DNA of 64,000 nt from Rhizobium sp. CF122 (GTDB lineage: Bacteria > Pseudomonadota > Alphaproteobacteria > Rhizobiales > Rhizobiaceae). A program made the position numbers and the translations under genes. The notes beneath the pieces were generated by a model that saw only the letters and a list, made by a program, of their open reading frames with translations, did no database searches and was not told where the DNA came from. Positions 44,581-53,667 of this stretch are shown piece after piece. Positions within the stretch are counted from its first letter, which is position 1; each line of letters opens with the position of its first letter. The stretch spans positions 1-64,000 of the forward strand of contig NZ_AKKA01000096.1 in NCBI RefSeq assembly GCF_000282035.1, written 5' to 3'.

Positions 44581-46074
44581 ATGTCAGCCAAGTTCGATAT
44601 TTCATTTGCAACCTCCGCCGAGATCGCCGGTGCCTACGCGGTCCTTCTGCAGACAAGCGGTGCAGATTTTGCCGCCGGGGCCAAGGTCGCGGACCCAGCT
44701 GGGGTGATCTCGAGAGCGGCAAAGATCGCTGGCTTCTCCGCCAAGGCGACGACTGTATTGGATCTTGTCGCTCCGGAGGGTTCGGCAGCCGAGCGGCTTA
44801 TCGTCGTTGGCCTTGGCAAGCAGGAGGATCAGACCGCTCACGATTGGCTCAAGGCCGGTGGTGTCGCGGCGTCCAAGATCAAGAAGGCCGAAAAGGTTGC
44901 GATCTTCGTCGATGCGCCGGGCGCCAGCGTCGGCGCGAAAGAGGCGGCGGATTTTGCGCTTGGAATGCTTCTGCGCGCCTACAGCTTCGACACTTACAAA
45001 ACCAAGAAGAAGGACGAGGACGGCAATAACCGCAATGGACGGGTGGCAGTGACGATCGTTACCGCAAATGCCACTGATGCCGCAGAAGCCATCAAGGTCT
45101 CGGAAGCCGTTGCGGCAGGGGTCAATCTGGCGCGCGATCTCGTGAACGAGCCGCCGAATGTTCTGGGCCCGGTGGAGTTTGCCGCCAAGGCGAGCGAACT
45201 GGCGAAGCTCGGCGTCGAGGTGGAAATCCTGACCGAGAAGGAGATGCAGAAGCTTGGCATGGGCGCCCTATTGGGCGTTGCGCAAGGCTCTGTCAGACCT
45301 CCGCGACTTGCTGTCATGCAATGGAAGGGCGGCAAGGACAATGAAAGCCCTATCGCCTTCATCGGCAAGGGCGTCGTCTTTGACACAGGTGGCATTTCGA
45401 TCAAGCCCGCTGCCGGCATGGAGGAAATGAAAGGCGACATGGGCGGCGCTGCGGCGGTCACCGGCCTGATGCATGTCCTCGCGGTGCGCAAGGCGGCCGT
45501 GAACGCCGTGGGCATCATCGGCCTCGTCGAGAACATGCCCGACGGAAACGCCCAGCGCCCCGGCGACATCGTCACCTCGATGTCTGGCCAGACGATCGAG
45601 GTCATCAATACTGATGCCGAGGGCCGGCTCGTGCTCTGTGATGCGCTCTGGTATTGCAACGACCGCTTCAAGCCCAAATTCATGATCAATTTGGCAACGT
45701 TGACGGGCGCGATTCTTGTTGCGCTCGGCAACGTCCATGCTGGTTTGTTCTCGAATGATGACGAGCTCTCTGAGCAGCTGACTGCGGCTGGGCTGACGAC
45801 GAGCGAGAAGCTCTGGCGCATGCCGCTCGGTAAAGAATATGACAAGCTGATCGACAGCAAGTTCGCGGATATGAAGAACACCGGCGGCCGCCATGCAGGC
45901 TCGATCACCGCGGCTCATTTCCTGAAACGGTTTGTGCAGGATACGCCTTGGGCGCACCTCGACATCGCGGGAACTGCGATGGGGTCGCCACAGGACGAGA
46001 TCAATCAATCCTGGGGCTCCGGTTACGGCGTGCGCCTGCTCGATGAGCTGGTGCGCGCCAACTACGAGTCATGA
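44581..46074 (+). CDS. pepA: Leucyl aminopeptidase (cytosol aminopeptidase, M17)
   Basis: The protein has 497 residues. The signature NTDAEGRLVL is intact, as are the metal-binding Lys/Asp region GKGVVFDTGGISIKP and EEMKGDMGGAA. It is a hexameric two-metal enzyme removing N-terminal residues from peptides; in some bacteria it also binds DNA. It overlaps holC by 4 nt at the end, the usual pepA-holC arrangement. Confidence 0.95.
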   Translation: MSAKFDISFATSAEIAGAYAVLLQTSGADFAAGAKVADPAGVISRAAKIAGFSAKATTVLDLVAPEGSAAERLIVVGLGKQEDQTAHDWLKAGGVAASKIKKAEKVAIFVDAPGASVGAKEAADFALGMLLRAYSFDTYKTKKKDEDGNNRNGRVAVTIVTANATDAAEAIKVSEAVAAGVNLARDLVNEPPNVLGPVEFAAKASELAKLGVEVEILTEKEMQKLGMGALLGVAQGSVRPPRLAVMQWKGGKDNESPIAFIGKGVVFDTGGISIKPAAGMEEMKGDMGGAAAVTGLMHVLAVRKAAVNAVGIIGLVENMPDGNAQRPGDIVTSMSGQTIEVINTDAEGRLVLCDALWYCNDRFKPKFMINLATLTGAILVALGNVHAGLFSNDDELSEQLTAAGLTTSEKLWRMPLGKEYDKLIDSKFADMKNTGGRHAGSITAAHFLKRFVQDTPWAHLDIAGTAMGSPQDEINQSWGSGYGVRLLDELVRANYES

Positions 46075-46520
46075 CGGAAGTTCTGTTCTACCATCTGACG
46101 GAATCCAAATTGGAGGACGCCCTGCCGCCGCTGCTCGAGAAAAGCGTCGAGCGCGGCTGGCGGGTTGCCGTACAGTTGAAAGACGCGGCGCGGCGCGACC
46201 TGCTCGATCATCATCTCTGGACATTTCGCGAGGATAGCTTCCTGCCGCATGGCACTGATGAGCGGGGCCTGGCAGCAAATCAGCCGGTTCTCCTCACGGT
46301 TTCCGAAGGGAATGCCAACGCCGCGACAGTCCGGTTTATCGTCGATGGCGCGGAGCCACCTCCGGTCGAAACCTATCAGCGGATCGTCTTCATGTTCGAT
46401 GGTCACGACCAAGAGCAGCTGGAAGGTGCCCGCGCGCAATGGAAGAAGCTGAAAGGTGAGGGGCACAGACTGACATACTGGCAGCAAACATCCGAGGGGC
46501 GATGGGAGAAGAAGGCCTGA
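46071..46520 (+). CDS. holC: DNA polymerase III subunit chi
   Basis: The protein has 149 residues. TEVLFYHLTESKLEDALPPLLEKS and the later DERGLAANQPVLL region fit the alphaproteobacterial chi family; the stretch spans residues 2-25. Chi links the clamp loader to single-strand DNA-binding protein. The ATG at 46071 overlaps the pepA stop (ATGA). Confidence 0.9.
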   Translation: MTEVLFYHLTESKLEDALPPLLEKSVERGWRVAVQLKDAARRDLLDHHLWTFREDSFLPHGTDERGLAANQPVLLTVSEGNANAATVRFIVDGAEPPPVETYQRIVFMFDGHDQEQLEGARAQWKKLKGEGHRLTYWQQTSEGRWEKKA

Positions 46521-46523
46521 GCT

Positions 46524-47072
46524 CTATTGGCCCAGGCCGGAAGCCATCACGACCTCGTCGATGAAAGCCTGCTTTGCCTTGGTATATTGTGCGCGGCTTT
46601 CTGCATGCTCGCCGGCCAAGCCAACCTTCAGCTGCTCGTAGGCACGTGCGAGCCCGACATCGCTACGCAAGGCGTCGCGAAAGGCGATCATCCGGTTCCA
46701 GTTGTCGCCACGATACTCCACGACATGGACCAGATGGGTCCGGCTTTCATTCTTGATGCCGCGGCCGAAAATGTGATCGTCAGGAACGATGTCGCTACCG
46801 GCATAGTCGTAGCCTATTGCTTCCATGGCGACGATGCAGCGCGGACCGTCATCCAGGTGTTTGACACCGACAAGTGTGTCAATGATCGGCTTTGCCTTGA
46901 TACCAGGAATGGCGGTGCTACCGACGTGCTGCATGTCGATTGCGATGTCCCCGAGCACTTGTCGGATGGCTTGCGCCTCGTTGGCATAGGCTTGTTGCCA
47001 CAGGGTATTGGGTTCGGCGAGAGAAACCGTGATGTTCTTCAAGCCAAGACCGTAAGACGCATCGTCTCGCAT
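46524..47072 (-). CDS. GrpB/UPF0157 family protein
   Basis: The protein has 182 residues. QHVGSTAIPGIKAKPIIDTLVGV is the family's nucleotidyltransferase-like core (around residues 48-70), with RTHLVHVVEYRGDNWNRMIAFRDALR following. The family is distantly related to nucleotidyltransferases; function is unknown. It is convergent with holC, 3 bp apart. Confidence 0.88.
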   Translation of the reverse strand: MRDDASYGLGLKNITVSLAEPNTLWQQAYANEAQAIRQVLGDIAIDMQHVGSTAIPGIKAKPIIDTLVGVKHLDDGPRCIVAMEAIGYDYAGSDIVPDDHIFGRGIKNESRTHLVHVVEYRGDNWNRMIAFRDALRSDVGLARAYEQLKVGLAGEHAESRAQYTKAKQAFIDEVVMASGLGQ

Positions 47073-47133
47073 GCCGAACCTCCGTGACAGACCGTGAGCT
47101 CTTCACAATATTAGGAGGTTCGGCACGTTTCTA

Positions 47134-48060
47134 TCAATCGTGAAACGCGTCGACGAATTTGCGCTTGCCGAGCATGAACGCGTCGGCAACATGGCGAAGA
47201 GGCGCGAGATCGACGTCGGACTTGCCGGCCTTGACGATTTCCGCGAAGCGACGGTAGAGCGCTGGATATTCCTCTTCCGGCGCCGAGAACTTCAGCTCGC
47301 CATTGATCGACAGCTTGGAACCGCCTTCCGCAAGCTGCACATGGCCGGCTTCCGTTTCCGCGAGGATGTCCCAGCTCTGCTTGCCGGTCTGTCGCCAGTC
47401 GAATTCGGCATAAACAGGCACGTCGTCAGCGTTCTTGAAATGCAGATCGGCAGCAATCGGTGCGTCGCGATTTTCCGGAAATTCGAGCGTTGCGCCCGTC
47501 AGGAAGATCGCTTTCGGCAGGATGTGAGTGACGATTGAAAGGGCGTTGATGCCCGGGTCGAAAACGCCGAGACCACCGGCCTGCCAGATCCAGTCCTGGT
47601 TTGGATGCCAATGGCGAACATCTTCCTTCCAGATGACGTGAACGCTCTTGATCGTCGTCGACGCGAGGAAGGACTTCGTGGCTTCAACGGCCGCCGCATA
47701 GCGCGAATGCCAGCTCGCAAACAGTGAAACGCCCTTGCTTGCAGCGAGACTTTCAAGATCGGCCACTTCGCTCAGCGTTGCGCCCGGAGGTTTTTCGAGA
47801 AAGACGTGCTTGCCGGCGGAAAGCGCCTTGTGTGCCGCTTCGTAGCGGTATTGCGGCGGCATGCAGAGGGAAACTGCGTCGATCGCCGGGACTGCATCGA
47901 GCATCGCATCGATCGTGGTGAAGCTCTGGATGCCCTCGACGGTGCCATGGCGGCTCGCCGTTGCAACGAGCTTGAAGTCGGAATTCTTTGCGATCGAAGG
48001 AAGGTGCTGGTCGCGGACGATCTTGCCGACGCCAACGATGGCGAGGTTGATAGGTGACAT
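47134..48060 (-). CDS. Gfo/Idh/MocA oxidoreductase, probable D-galactose / L-arabinose 1-dehydrogenase
   Basis: The protein has 308 residues from the ATG at 48060. The N-terminal Rossmann domain has GVGKIVRDQHLPSI, then EKPPGATLSEV with the catalytic Lys. The region WKEDVRHWHPNQDWIWQ and GGLGVFDPGINALSIVTHILP strongly recalls the NAD(P)-dependent L-arabinose/D-galactose 1-dehydrogenase of Azospirillum. It would oxidise the sugar to its lactone in the non-phosphorylating route. No other pathway gene is adjacent. Confidence 0.82.
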   Translation of the reverse strand: MSPINLAIVGVGKIVRDQHLPSIAKNSDFKLVATASRHGTVEGIQSFTTIDAMLDAVPAIDAVSLCMPPQYRYEAAHKALSAGKHVFLEKPPGATLSEVADLESLAASKGVSLFASWHSRYAAAVEATKSFLASTTIKSVHVIWKEDVRHWHPNQDWIWQAGGLGVFDPGINALSIVTHILPKAIFLTGATLEFPENRDAPIAADLHFKNADDVPVYAEFDWRQTGKQSWDILAETEAGHVQLAEGGSKLSINGELKFSAPEEEYPALYRRFAEIVKAGKSDVDLAPLRHVADAFMLGKRKFVDAFHD

Positions 48061-48156
48061 GCTGGTGGCTCGCGTTCGGTGTTTCACTCAAAAGTATGAT
48101 TTATTTTGCGCCTGTTTTAACAGAAAGAAACCGGCGGGCAAGCGTCGATAGCCCCA

Positions 48157-48330
48157 TCAGAGAGACGCCATCTCGGCGGGCGCTGTCGGCTTCTTGAACT
48201 GCAGCGTCACGACCTTATACCCCTCGGCCTCGAGCGTTGAAAGAAGCGTCGGCAGCATTGTCGCAGTGCGATTGTGGATGTCGTGCATGAGAATGATGCC
48301 GCGGCCGGGCTTGTAAATGTTGAGACAACC
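48157..48330 (-). pseudogene. C-terminal remnant of a polysaccharide deacetylase
   Basis: About 55 codons before the stop at 48157 read GRGIILMHDIHNRTATMLP and then EGYKVVTLQFKK, which matches the end of NodB-type deacetylases (conserved HDIH motif). The upstream part of the frame has no similarity, and no catalytic Asp-Asp or His-x3-His region is present. Only the tail of the gene has survived, next to the ABC-F gene. The break point is near 48330. Confidence 0.7.
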
Positions 48331-48397
48331 TTGATGATTATGGTTAGCGATCGGTTTCGATCGTCCGGGAATGCACAGAATAGTGCGGTGTCCAACT

Positions 48398-48414
48398 AGC
48401 TCTAGTTTAGAGCT
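48398..48414. terminator. Palindrome after the ABC-F gene
   Basis: AGCTCTA-gtt-TAGAGCT is a perfect 7-bp stem, 5 bp beyond the ABC-F stop on the minus strand. It has no T tract. It could terminate the ABC-F transcript or mark the scar of the deletion that removed the deacetylase. Confidence 0.4.
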
Positions 48415-48418
48415 GTGG

Positions 48419-50302
48419 CTATCCGGCCATGGCTTCCTCGTATTCCGACGAAAGCTCCAGCCACAGCTCTTCAGCCACAGCGAGCTTTGCGGCAGCCTCG
48501 CCACGCTGTTTGGCTTTCTCGGCGGCTTTCGCAGGCGCCTTTTCGTACAGCAGCGGATCTGCAAGTTCCGCATCAAGCGCCTGAATCAGTTTCTCCAGCT
48601 TGCCGGTCAAGGATTCGATTTCGTTGATCTTTTTCTTGAGCGGCGCAAGCGACGCGCGTTTCTCTGCATTCAGTTTGCGCTGGTCCGCCTTCGAGGCGGA
48701 CTCTTCAGCGAGCTGAGGCCTCTCATCCTTCTTTTTACCCGATGTGACAACGAGGTCGCGATACTCGTCCATTTCGCCATCAAAAGTCGTCACGGTGCCG
48801 TTGTTGACGAGCCACAATCGATCGACCGTCGCCTCGATAAGATGGCGGTCGTGGGAGATCAGGATGACGGCGCCCTCGTAGTCGTTCAGCGCCTCGATGA
48901 GTGCTCGCCGGCTGTCGATGTCGAGATGGTTCGTCGGCTCGTCGAGAATCAGCAAATTCGGCGCGTGGAAGGCGGCGAGACCCATCAGCAAGCGGGCTTT
49001 CTCACCGCCGGAAAGATCCTTTGCCGCTGTCGACATCTTCTCCGTCGCGAGGCCCATCTGGGCGACACGCGCCCGCACCTTTGCTTCGGGTGTATCCAGC
49101 ATCAAGCGGCGCACATGCTCGACCGGTGACTGGTCGGGGATCAGGTCGTCGAGCTGGTGCTGCGCGAAGAAGCCGATCTTCAGGTTTGGGGCGAGCTTGA
49201 CTTCTCCCGCCTCCGCCGACAGGCGACCGGAAATGAATTTCGCGAAGGTGGATTTGCCATTGCCGTTGGAGCCGAGCAGTGCGATGCGATCGTCGTTGTC
49301 GATACGCAGATTGAGGCCTCTCAAGATCGGCTTGCCAGGCTCATAGCCGACCGCGCCACCGCTGATGGCAACGATGGGGGAGGCCGGCTGCTTTTCCGGC
49401 TCGGGGAAGGTGATCGGCTGCACGTGATCTTCGATGACGGCTGCCACTGTGCCCATGCGCTCCAACGCCTTGACGCGGCTCTGCGCCTGGCGCGCCTTGG
49501 AGGCTTTCGCCTTGAAGCGATCGATGAAGCTCTGCAGGTGTTTGCGCGCGGCCTCGTTCTTCGCTCGTGCCTTTGTCTGCAGCTCGTCGGCTTCTGCCTT
49601 CTGCCTTTCGAACTGATCGTAGCCGCCGCGATAGAAGGTGAGCTTCTTCTGATCGAGGTGGACGATCGCGTTGACGGCGTTGTTCAGCAGGTCACGGTCA
49701 TGGCTGATGATGATGACCGTGTGCGGATATCGACGCACATAATCCTCGAGCCACAATGTGCCTTCGAGGTCGAGGTAGTTGGTCGGCTCGTCGAGGAGCA
49801 GCAGGTCGGGCTCGGAAAATAGAACCGCAGCGAGGGCGACGCGCATCCGCCAGCCGCCCGAGAATGACGAGGCCGATCGCGACTGCGCTTCCTGATCGAA
49901 GCCGAGGCCGGCCAGAATGGCGGCGGCGCGCGCTTCCGCAGAATGCGCATCGATATCGACGAGCCGCATCTGGATTTCGGCGATGCGGTGCGGATCGGTG
50001 GCGCTTTCCGCCTCCGCCAGCAAGGCTGAGCGCTCCTTGTCGGCTGCCAACACGATTTCAATCAGCGCGTCTTCTGTTCCCGGTGCTTCCTGCGCCACCT
50101 GACCGATGCGGGCATTTTTCGGGATCGATATCGAACCGCTTTCCGAAGCCAAGTCGCCGGTGATGACCCGAAAAAGCGTGGACTTGCCCGCACCATTACG
50201 GCCCACCAAGCCGGCCTTGGTGCCGGCCGGTAACGAAACGCTGGCGTGATCGAGAAGGAGGCGGCCGGCAACGCGCGCGGAAATATCGGAAATCGTGATC
50301 AT
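48419..50302 (-). CDS. ABC-F family ATPase (ribosome-associated type)
   Basis: The protein has 627 residues from the ATG at 50302. It has two ABC domains: Walker A GRNGAGKST and GSNGNGKST, signatures SFSGGWRMRVALA and DLSGGEKARLLMG, both with LLLDEPTNYLD/LILDEPTNHLD. A linker rich in Lys/Arg/Glu joins them and a coiled-coil tail follows. It has no membrane domain. ABC-F proteins act on ribosomes to relieve stalls or give antibiotic resistance; this is of the general YheS/Uup size. The in-frame extension to 50425 is not used. Confidence 0.92.
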   Translation of the reverse strand: MITISDISARVAGRLLLDHASVSLPAGTKAGLVGRNGAGKSTLFRVITGDLASESGSISIPKNARIGQVAQEAPGTEDALIEIVLAADKERSALLAEAESATDPHRIAEIQMRLVDIDAHSAEARAAAILAGLGFDQEAQSRSASSFSGGWRMRVALAAVLFSEPDLLLLDEPTNYLDLEGTLWLEDYVRRYPHTVIIISHDRDLLNNAVNAIVHLDQKKLTFYRGGYDQFERQKAEADELQTKARAKNEAARKHLQSFIDRFKAKASKARQAQSRVKALERMGTVAAVIEDHVQPITFPEPEKQPASPIVAISGGAVGYEPGKPILRGLNLRIDNDDRIALLGSNGNGKSTFAKFISGRLSAEAGEVKLAPNLKIGFFAQHQLDDLIPDQSPVEHVRRLMLDTPEAKVRARVAQMGLATEKMSTAAKDLSGGEKARLLMGLAAFHAPNLLILDEPTNHLDIDSRRALIEALNDYEGAVILISHDRHLIEATVDRLWLVNNGTVTTFDGEMDEYRDLVVTSGKKKDERPQLAEESASKADQRKLNAEKRASLAPLKKKINEIESLTGKLEKLIQALDAELADPLLYEKAPAKAAEKAKQRGEAAAKLAVAEELWLELSSEYEEAMAG

Positions 50303-50491
50303 GGGTCGGGTTTTGTCGGAACTCTTGGCCGAAGGCAAGGGCGCGCCGAAGCCGGACGGCACGATATGGCGGAAAGTTACATCACTTCCGTAACCTTTTG
50401 CTAATTGGCGTGTGTTGAAGTGCATTGCACGCCATGATTGTTTCGGCGGTGGGCTCGTGCGATGTCGGCGCGGATTGAAGGATAGGCATTC

Positions 50492-50803
50492 ATGTCCCGC
50501 AACGCCGATATTCTCGTGGTGGTCGTGAGTTTTACCTTCATCTGCCTGCTTTCAGCCGTCGCCTTGCTCTTTCCCACCGGTCCGTTCGTCGTCGTTATCG
50601 CCTCACCCGACATTCGGGCAGCGCAAATGCACCAAATGATCGGCGACGCGGGCGGGCAATATATCGCGGAAGGACGCTACCCATGGATGGCAGTCGCCCA
50701 TTCCGACCATGCCGGTTTCGCGCAGCGCCTCCTCAGGCATGGAGCGCTGCTCGTTACCAACCACTGGATGACCGAGAGTTGTTTGATGAGGGGGACTGTA
50801 TGA
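50492..50803 (+). CDS. Small membrane-anchored protein of unknown function, coupled to the chemoreceptor gene
   Basis: The protein has 103 residues. One hydrophobic segment (residues 7-31) is followed by a short periplasm-facing part with GGQYIAEGRYPWMAV and SDHAGFAQRLLRHGALLV. I do not recognise a named family, though a similar rhizobial hypothetical seems to exist. Its TGA overlaps the ATG of the decayed chemoreceptor gene in ATGA (50800-50803), so the two were translated together. It may have been an accessory subunit of that receptor. Confidence 0.65.
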   Translation: MSRNADILVVVVSFTFICLLSAVALLFPTGPFVVVIASPDIRAAQMHQMIGDAGGQYIAEGRYPWMAVAHSDHAGFAQRLLRHGALLVTNHWMTESCLMRGTV

Positions 50804-52407
50804 AATCGATCGACAGCCTGCGCATGCGCGTCGCCGGTGGCATTCTGCTGCTGCTCTGGATAGATCTGGGCCTTCTGGCCCTCAGGCTGTTCGCCTATTC
50901 CAGCCTTCCGGCAACGGTGGTTACTCTCTGCGGCGTCGCCATTGTGGCGTTGGCAACCATTCTCTGGTTCATCGATCGAGCAGGTGCTGTCACCCGTGTG
51001 GGTATCGTCCATGGCACACGCGGCGCTCGTCGCTCTGCTCGTGTACAGTTTCAGCGGCTCGCCGCTGCAGATTGACATCCATATGTATTTCTTCGCAACG
51101 CTGGCGATCTGCGCGGCATGGATCGATTGGCGCGCGATCATCGCCTATGCCGCCGTCGTTGCTGTTCATCACCTGGTGCTTTTCTTCCTGTTGCCGGTGG
51201 CGGTTTTTCCCGGAACCTCGGATTTCACGCGCGTGCTTCTACACGCGACGGTTATGGTCCTGCAGATTGTTGTGCTAGTCGCCCTCGTTCACCGAGTAGC
51301 AAAAGCGCTCGCGTCCGTGGAAACTGCGGAAGAGGCGGCCGAGTGGGCGACGGCAGCCCAAAGGGCTGCCGAGGAAATGGGAATCAAGATGATGGAGACG
51401 GAAAGCACGTGCGGCGGACGAGCGCGCTACGCGGGATCGCGAGCGCATCGAGCAAGCCGAACAGACGCTCTTTGCTGTCAGGCGGCTCGATGAAGCCCTT
51501 GCCGCTTTGGCAAGCGGCGACCTATTGTTCCGGCTGCAGCAACCCTTCGCTGGTGATCTCGAGCGCTTGCGTACGGCGTTCAACCTTTCGGCCGGGAATC
51601 TGCAGGAGGTCATGTTGACGGTCGGCGATGCTGCCAGGGCCGTTCGCTCCAGTTCGTCATCGATCCGCGATTCCAATAACGACCTTGCCCGGCGTGCAGA
51701 GCAACAGGCTTCCTCGGTTGAGGAGACCGCGGCTGCGGTCACGCAGATCGTGGAGACCGTCCAACAATCGGCGAAACGCGCGGAGGAGGCGGGTCAGTTG
51801 GTGGCGCAAACCGTTGAGGTGGCGCAGAAGTCCAACGCTGTGGTGGTTGCCGCCGTTGGTGCCATGGGGAGAATAGAGGGATCAGCCAGGCAAATCGGCA
51901 ATATCGTTGGGGTCATCGACGAGATCGCGTTTCAGACCAACCTTCTCGCCTTGAATGCGGGTGTTGAGGCGGCGCGAGCGGGTGAAGCGGGCAAGGGATT
52001 TGCAGTCGTCGCTCAAGAGGTCCGCGAACTGGCACAACGCTCCGCGGTCGCCGCGCGCGAGATCAAGACGCTGATTGCCTCTTCGGATGCGCAGGTGCGG
52101 GAAGGCGTCTCCCTGGTAAACGATACTGGACACACGCTGACGCTGATCGCCGCGAGCGTTACGGACATTCGCGTGCACATTCGAGGCCATCGTCGAGGGC
52201 GCGCGCGAACAGTCAGCTGCTCTCGGCGAGATTGGTTCGGCAATCGGCGCGATTGATGCGATCACGCAGAAGAATGCTGCGATGGTTGAGGACTCGACTT
52301 CCGCGGCCCGCCTGCTCACGACGGAAGCCGAGCGCCTTGAGGATATCCTCGGTCGCTTTGCGGTCGTTGGAAGACAGTCAGTGCTTCGACTGGCGGCGGG
52401 AGAATGA
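50800..52407 (+). pseudogene. Methyl-accepting chemotaxis protein, broken by three frameshifts
   Basis: The protein reads across all three frames: about 50800-50990 (MKSIDSLRMRVAGG), 50990-51408 (MAHAALVALLVYSFSGSPLQ, several helices), 51411-52170 (RTAFNLSAGNLQEVM and the signalling tip EIAFQTNLLALNAGVEAARA), then 52180-52407 (AIVEGAREQSAALGEIGSA and the end LRLAAGE). Breaks lie near 50985-51000, 51408-51412 and 52165-52185. The restored product would be near 530 residues with about six N-terminal helices and no large periplasmic domain. Unless the breaks are assembly errors, it cannot be made. Confidence 0.85.
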
Positions 52408-52472
52408 AGGCGCCGTACTTTGCGCATAAGCGCATCGTGGCCTTGGGGCGGATGAAAGCTTGAGCGCGGCGC

Positions 52473-53522
52473 TCAGCGCCCAAACGCTTGCACGGGTTGC
52501 CGGCGGTTTGATTGGGCAGCGTAGAGTGCGACACGCGCATTTGCCTGCAACTGCGATGCCGTCGCTGCGTCGGCGCTCAGTGCGATCCCGAGCGAAATCG
52601 TCAGTCTCGTCCCGGTGCCGTTGTCGGAGGTCGCGAAGACCAGGTTGTCCTCCGCCGACGTGCGCAGGCGTTCAGCAATCAGGACGGCCTCTTGCATGCC
52701 GACATTGGCAAACAGCAAGGAGAATTCGTCACCGTCCGTTCGCGCGACAACGTCATTCTTCTTGATTGATTTACGGAAGATGTCCGCCAGCTTCTTCAAC
52801 AGCCGGCTGCCGGTGTGTGTGCCGTAGCGACTATTGAATGCCTTGAAGTCATCGATATCGACCATGATGAGAGCACTGCCGGCGAAGCCTTCGTCGCGTT
52901 CATAAAGATCGGCGATTACCTTGTTGAGCGCGATACGGTTTGGCAGGCCTGTCAGTTTGTCGGTCGTGGAGGCAACCTGCGCCGCCGCCACACCGCGTGC
53001 CAGCGTCTCAAGCCGTTCGAGATCGGCTTGCAGCTTCGTCTGCAGCGCCGTTTCTCCGCTTGTCGCTTCCTCAAGCGCTTGCGAGAGATACTCCATCTCG
53101 TTCATCAGAGAGGACAGGCTCTGTTCCGGATCGCCGACGATTGAGTTCAATACGGTTTCTGCCGCCCGCGTGAACGCTCGTCTGTGGATAAGGCAGTCGG
53201 CAAGATGCTCTGCTGCCTCTCGCAGGAGTTTGGCGGCCTCTGCCTGGGACGTATTGTCGATCATGCCGCAATGACTGACGAGACGGTACTTCAGGCCGAG
53301 ATCATCGAGGGAAGCCTGGTTCGGAGCCGAGCCGAGGGATGCGATATCCTGTGCCAAGGCTGCGTTCTGCCCGATGATTGCCTCGTACAGAAGTTCGTAG
53401 TTGCGAGGCAGGCCCGCAATGCCGAGACGCGTGATATGCTGGCTGACGCGTTGGATGTCCGTTCCAGAGCCTGGGCGTGAGGCTTCGCGTTGCACCTGCA
53501 AATCCGATGCTGCATGTCGCAT
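52473..53522 (-). CDS. GGDEF-domain protein with a DGDEF active-site variant
   Basis: The protein has 349 residues with no membrane segment. An N-terminal helical region (residues 1-170) precedes a GGDEF domain opening with STTDKLTGLPNRIALN. The active-site loop reads ARTDGDEFSLLF: the first Gly of GGDEF is Asp (residue 263). The inhibitory RxxD site is KKND (residues 254-257). Diguanylate cyclase activity is therefore uncertain; it may be weak, or the protein may act as a GTP or c-di-GMP sensor. It is convergent with the chemoreceptor. Confidence 0.85.
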   Translation of the reverse strand: MRHAASDLQVQREASRPGSGTDIQRVSQHITRLGIAGLPRNYELLYEAIIGQNAALAQDIASLGSAPNQASLDDLGLKYRLVSHCGMIDNTSQAEAAKLLREAAEHLADCLIHRRAFTRAAETVLNSIVGDPEQSLSSLMNEMEYLSQALEEATSGETALQTKLQADLERLETLARGVAAAQVASTTDKLTGLPNRIALNKVIADLYERDEGFAGSALIMVDIDDFKAFNSRYGTHTGSRLLKKLADIFRKSIKKNDVVARTDGDEFSLLFANVGMQEAVLIAERLRTSAEDNLVFATSDNGTGTRLTISLGIALSADAATASQLQANARVALYAAQSNRRQPVQAFGR

Positions 53523-53667
53523 GACCGTCCCCTTCGCTCGTCGGCCCTGTTCGGCCTGGCGCTGTTCTTCCTATGCGTGCAATGGCTTAAGATAGGTTGA
53601 ATCCCGACCGTCTGAGGGGGCGTGCGCCCGGGTGGTTCTTATGACGCGGTTAACGGGTGCTTGATGC

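Noticed and set aside
48157..48576. A 139-codon gene covering the deacetylase remnant
   Set aside because: Its first half is antisense-free but dissimilar sequence that overlaps the ABC-F gene end; only the last ~55 codons match a protein family.
50800..52407. Programmed frameshifting in the chemoreceptor gene
   Set aside because: Three separate shifts at sites without slippery heptamers or nearby hairpins are not like known programmed sites; decay or sequence error is simpler.
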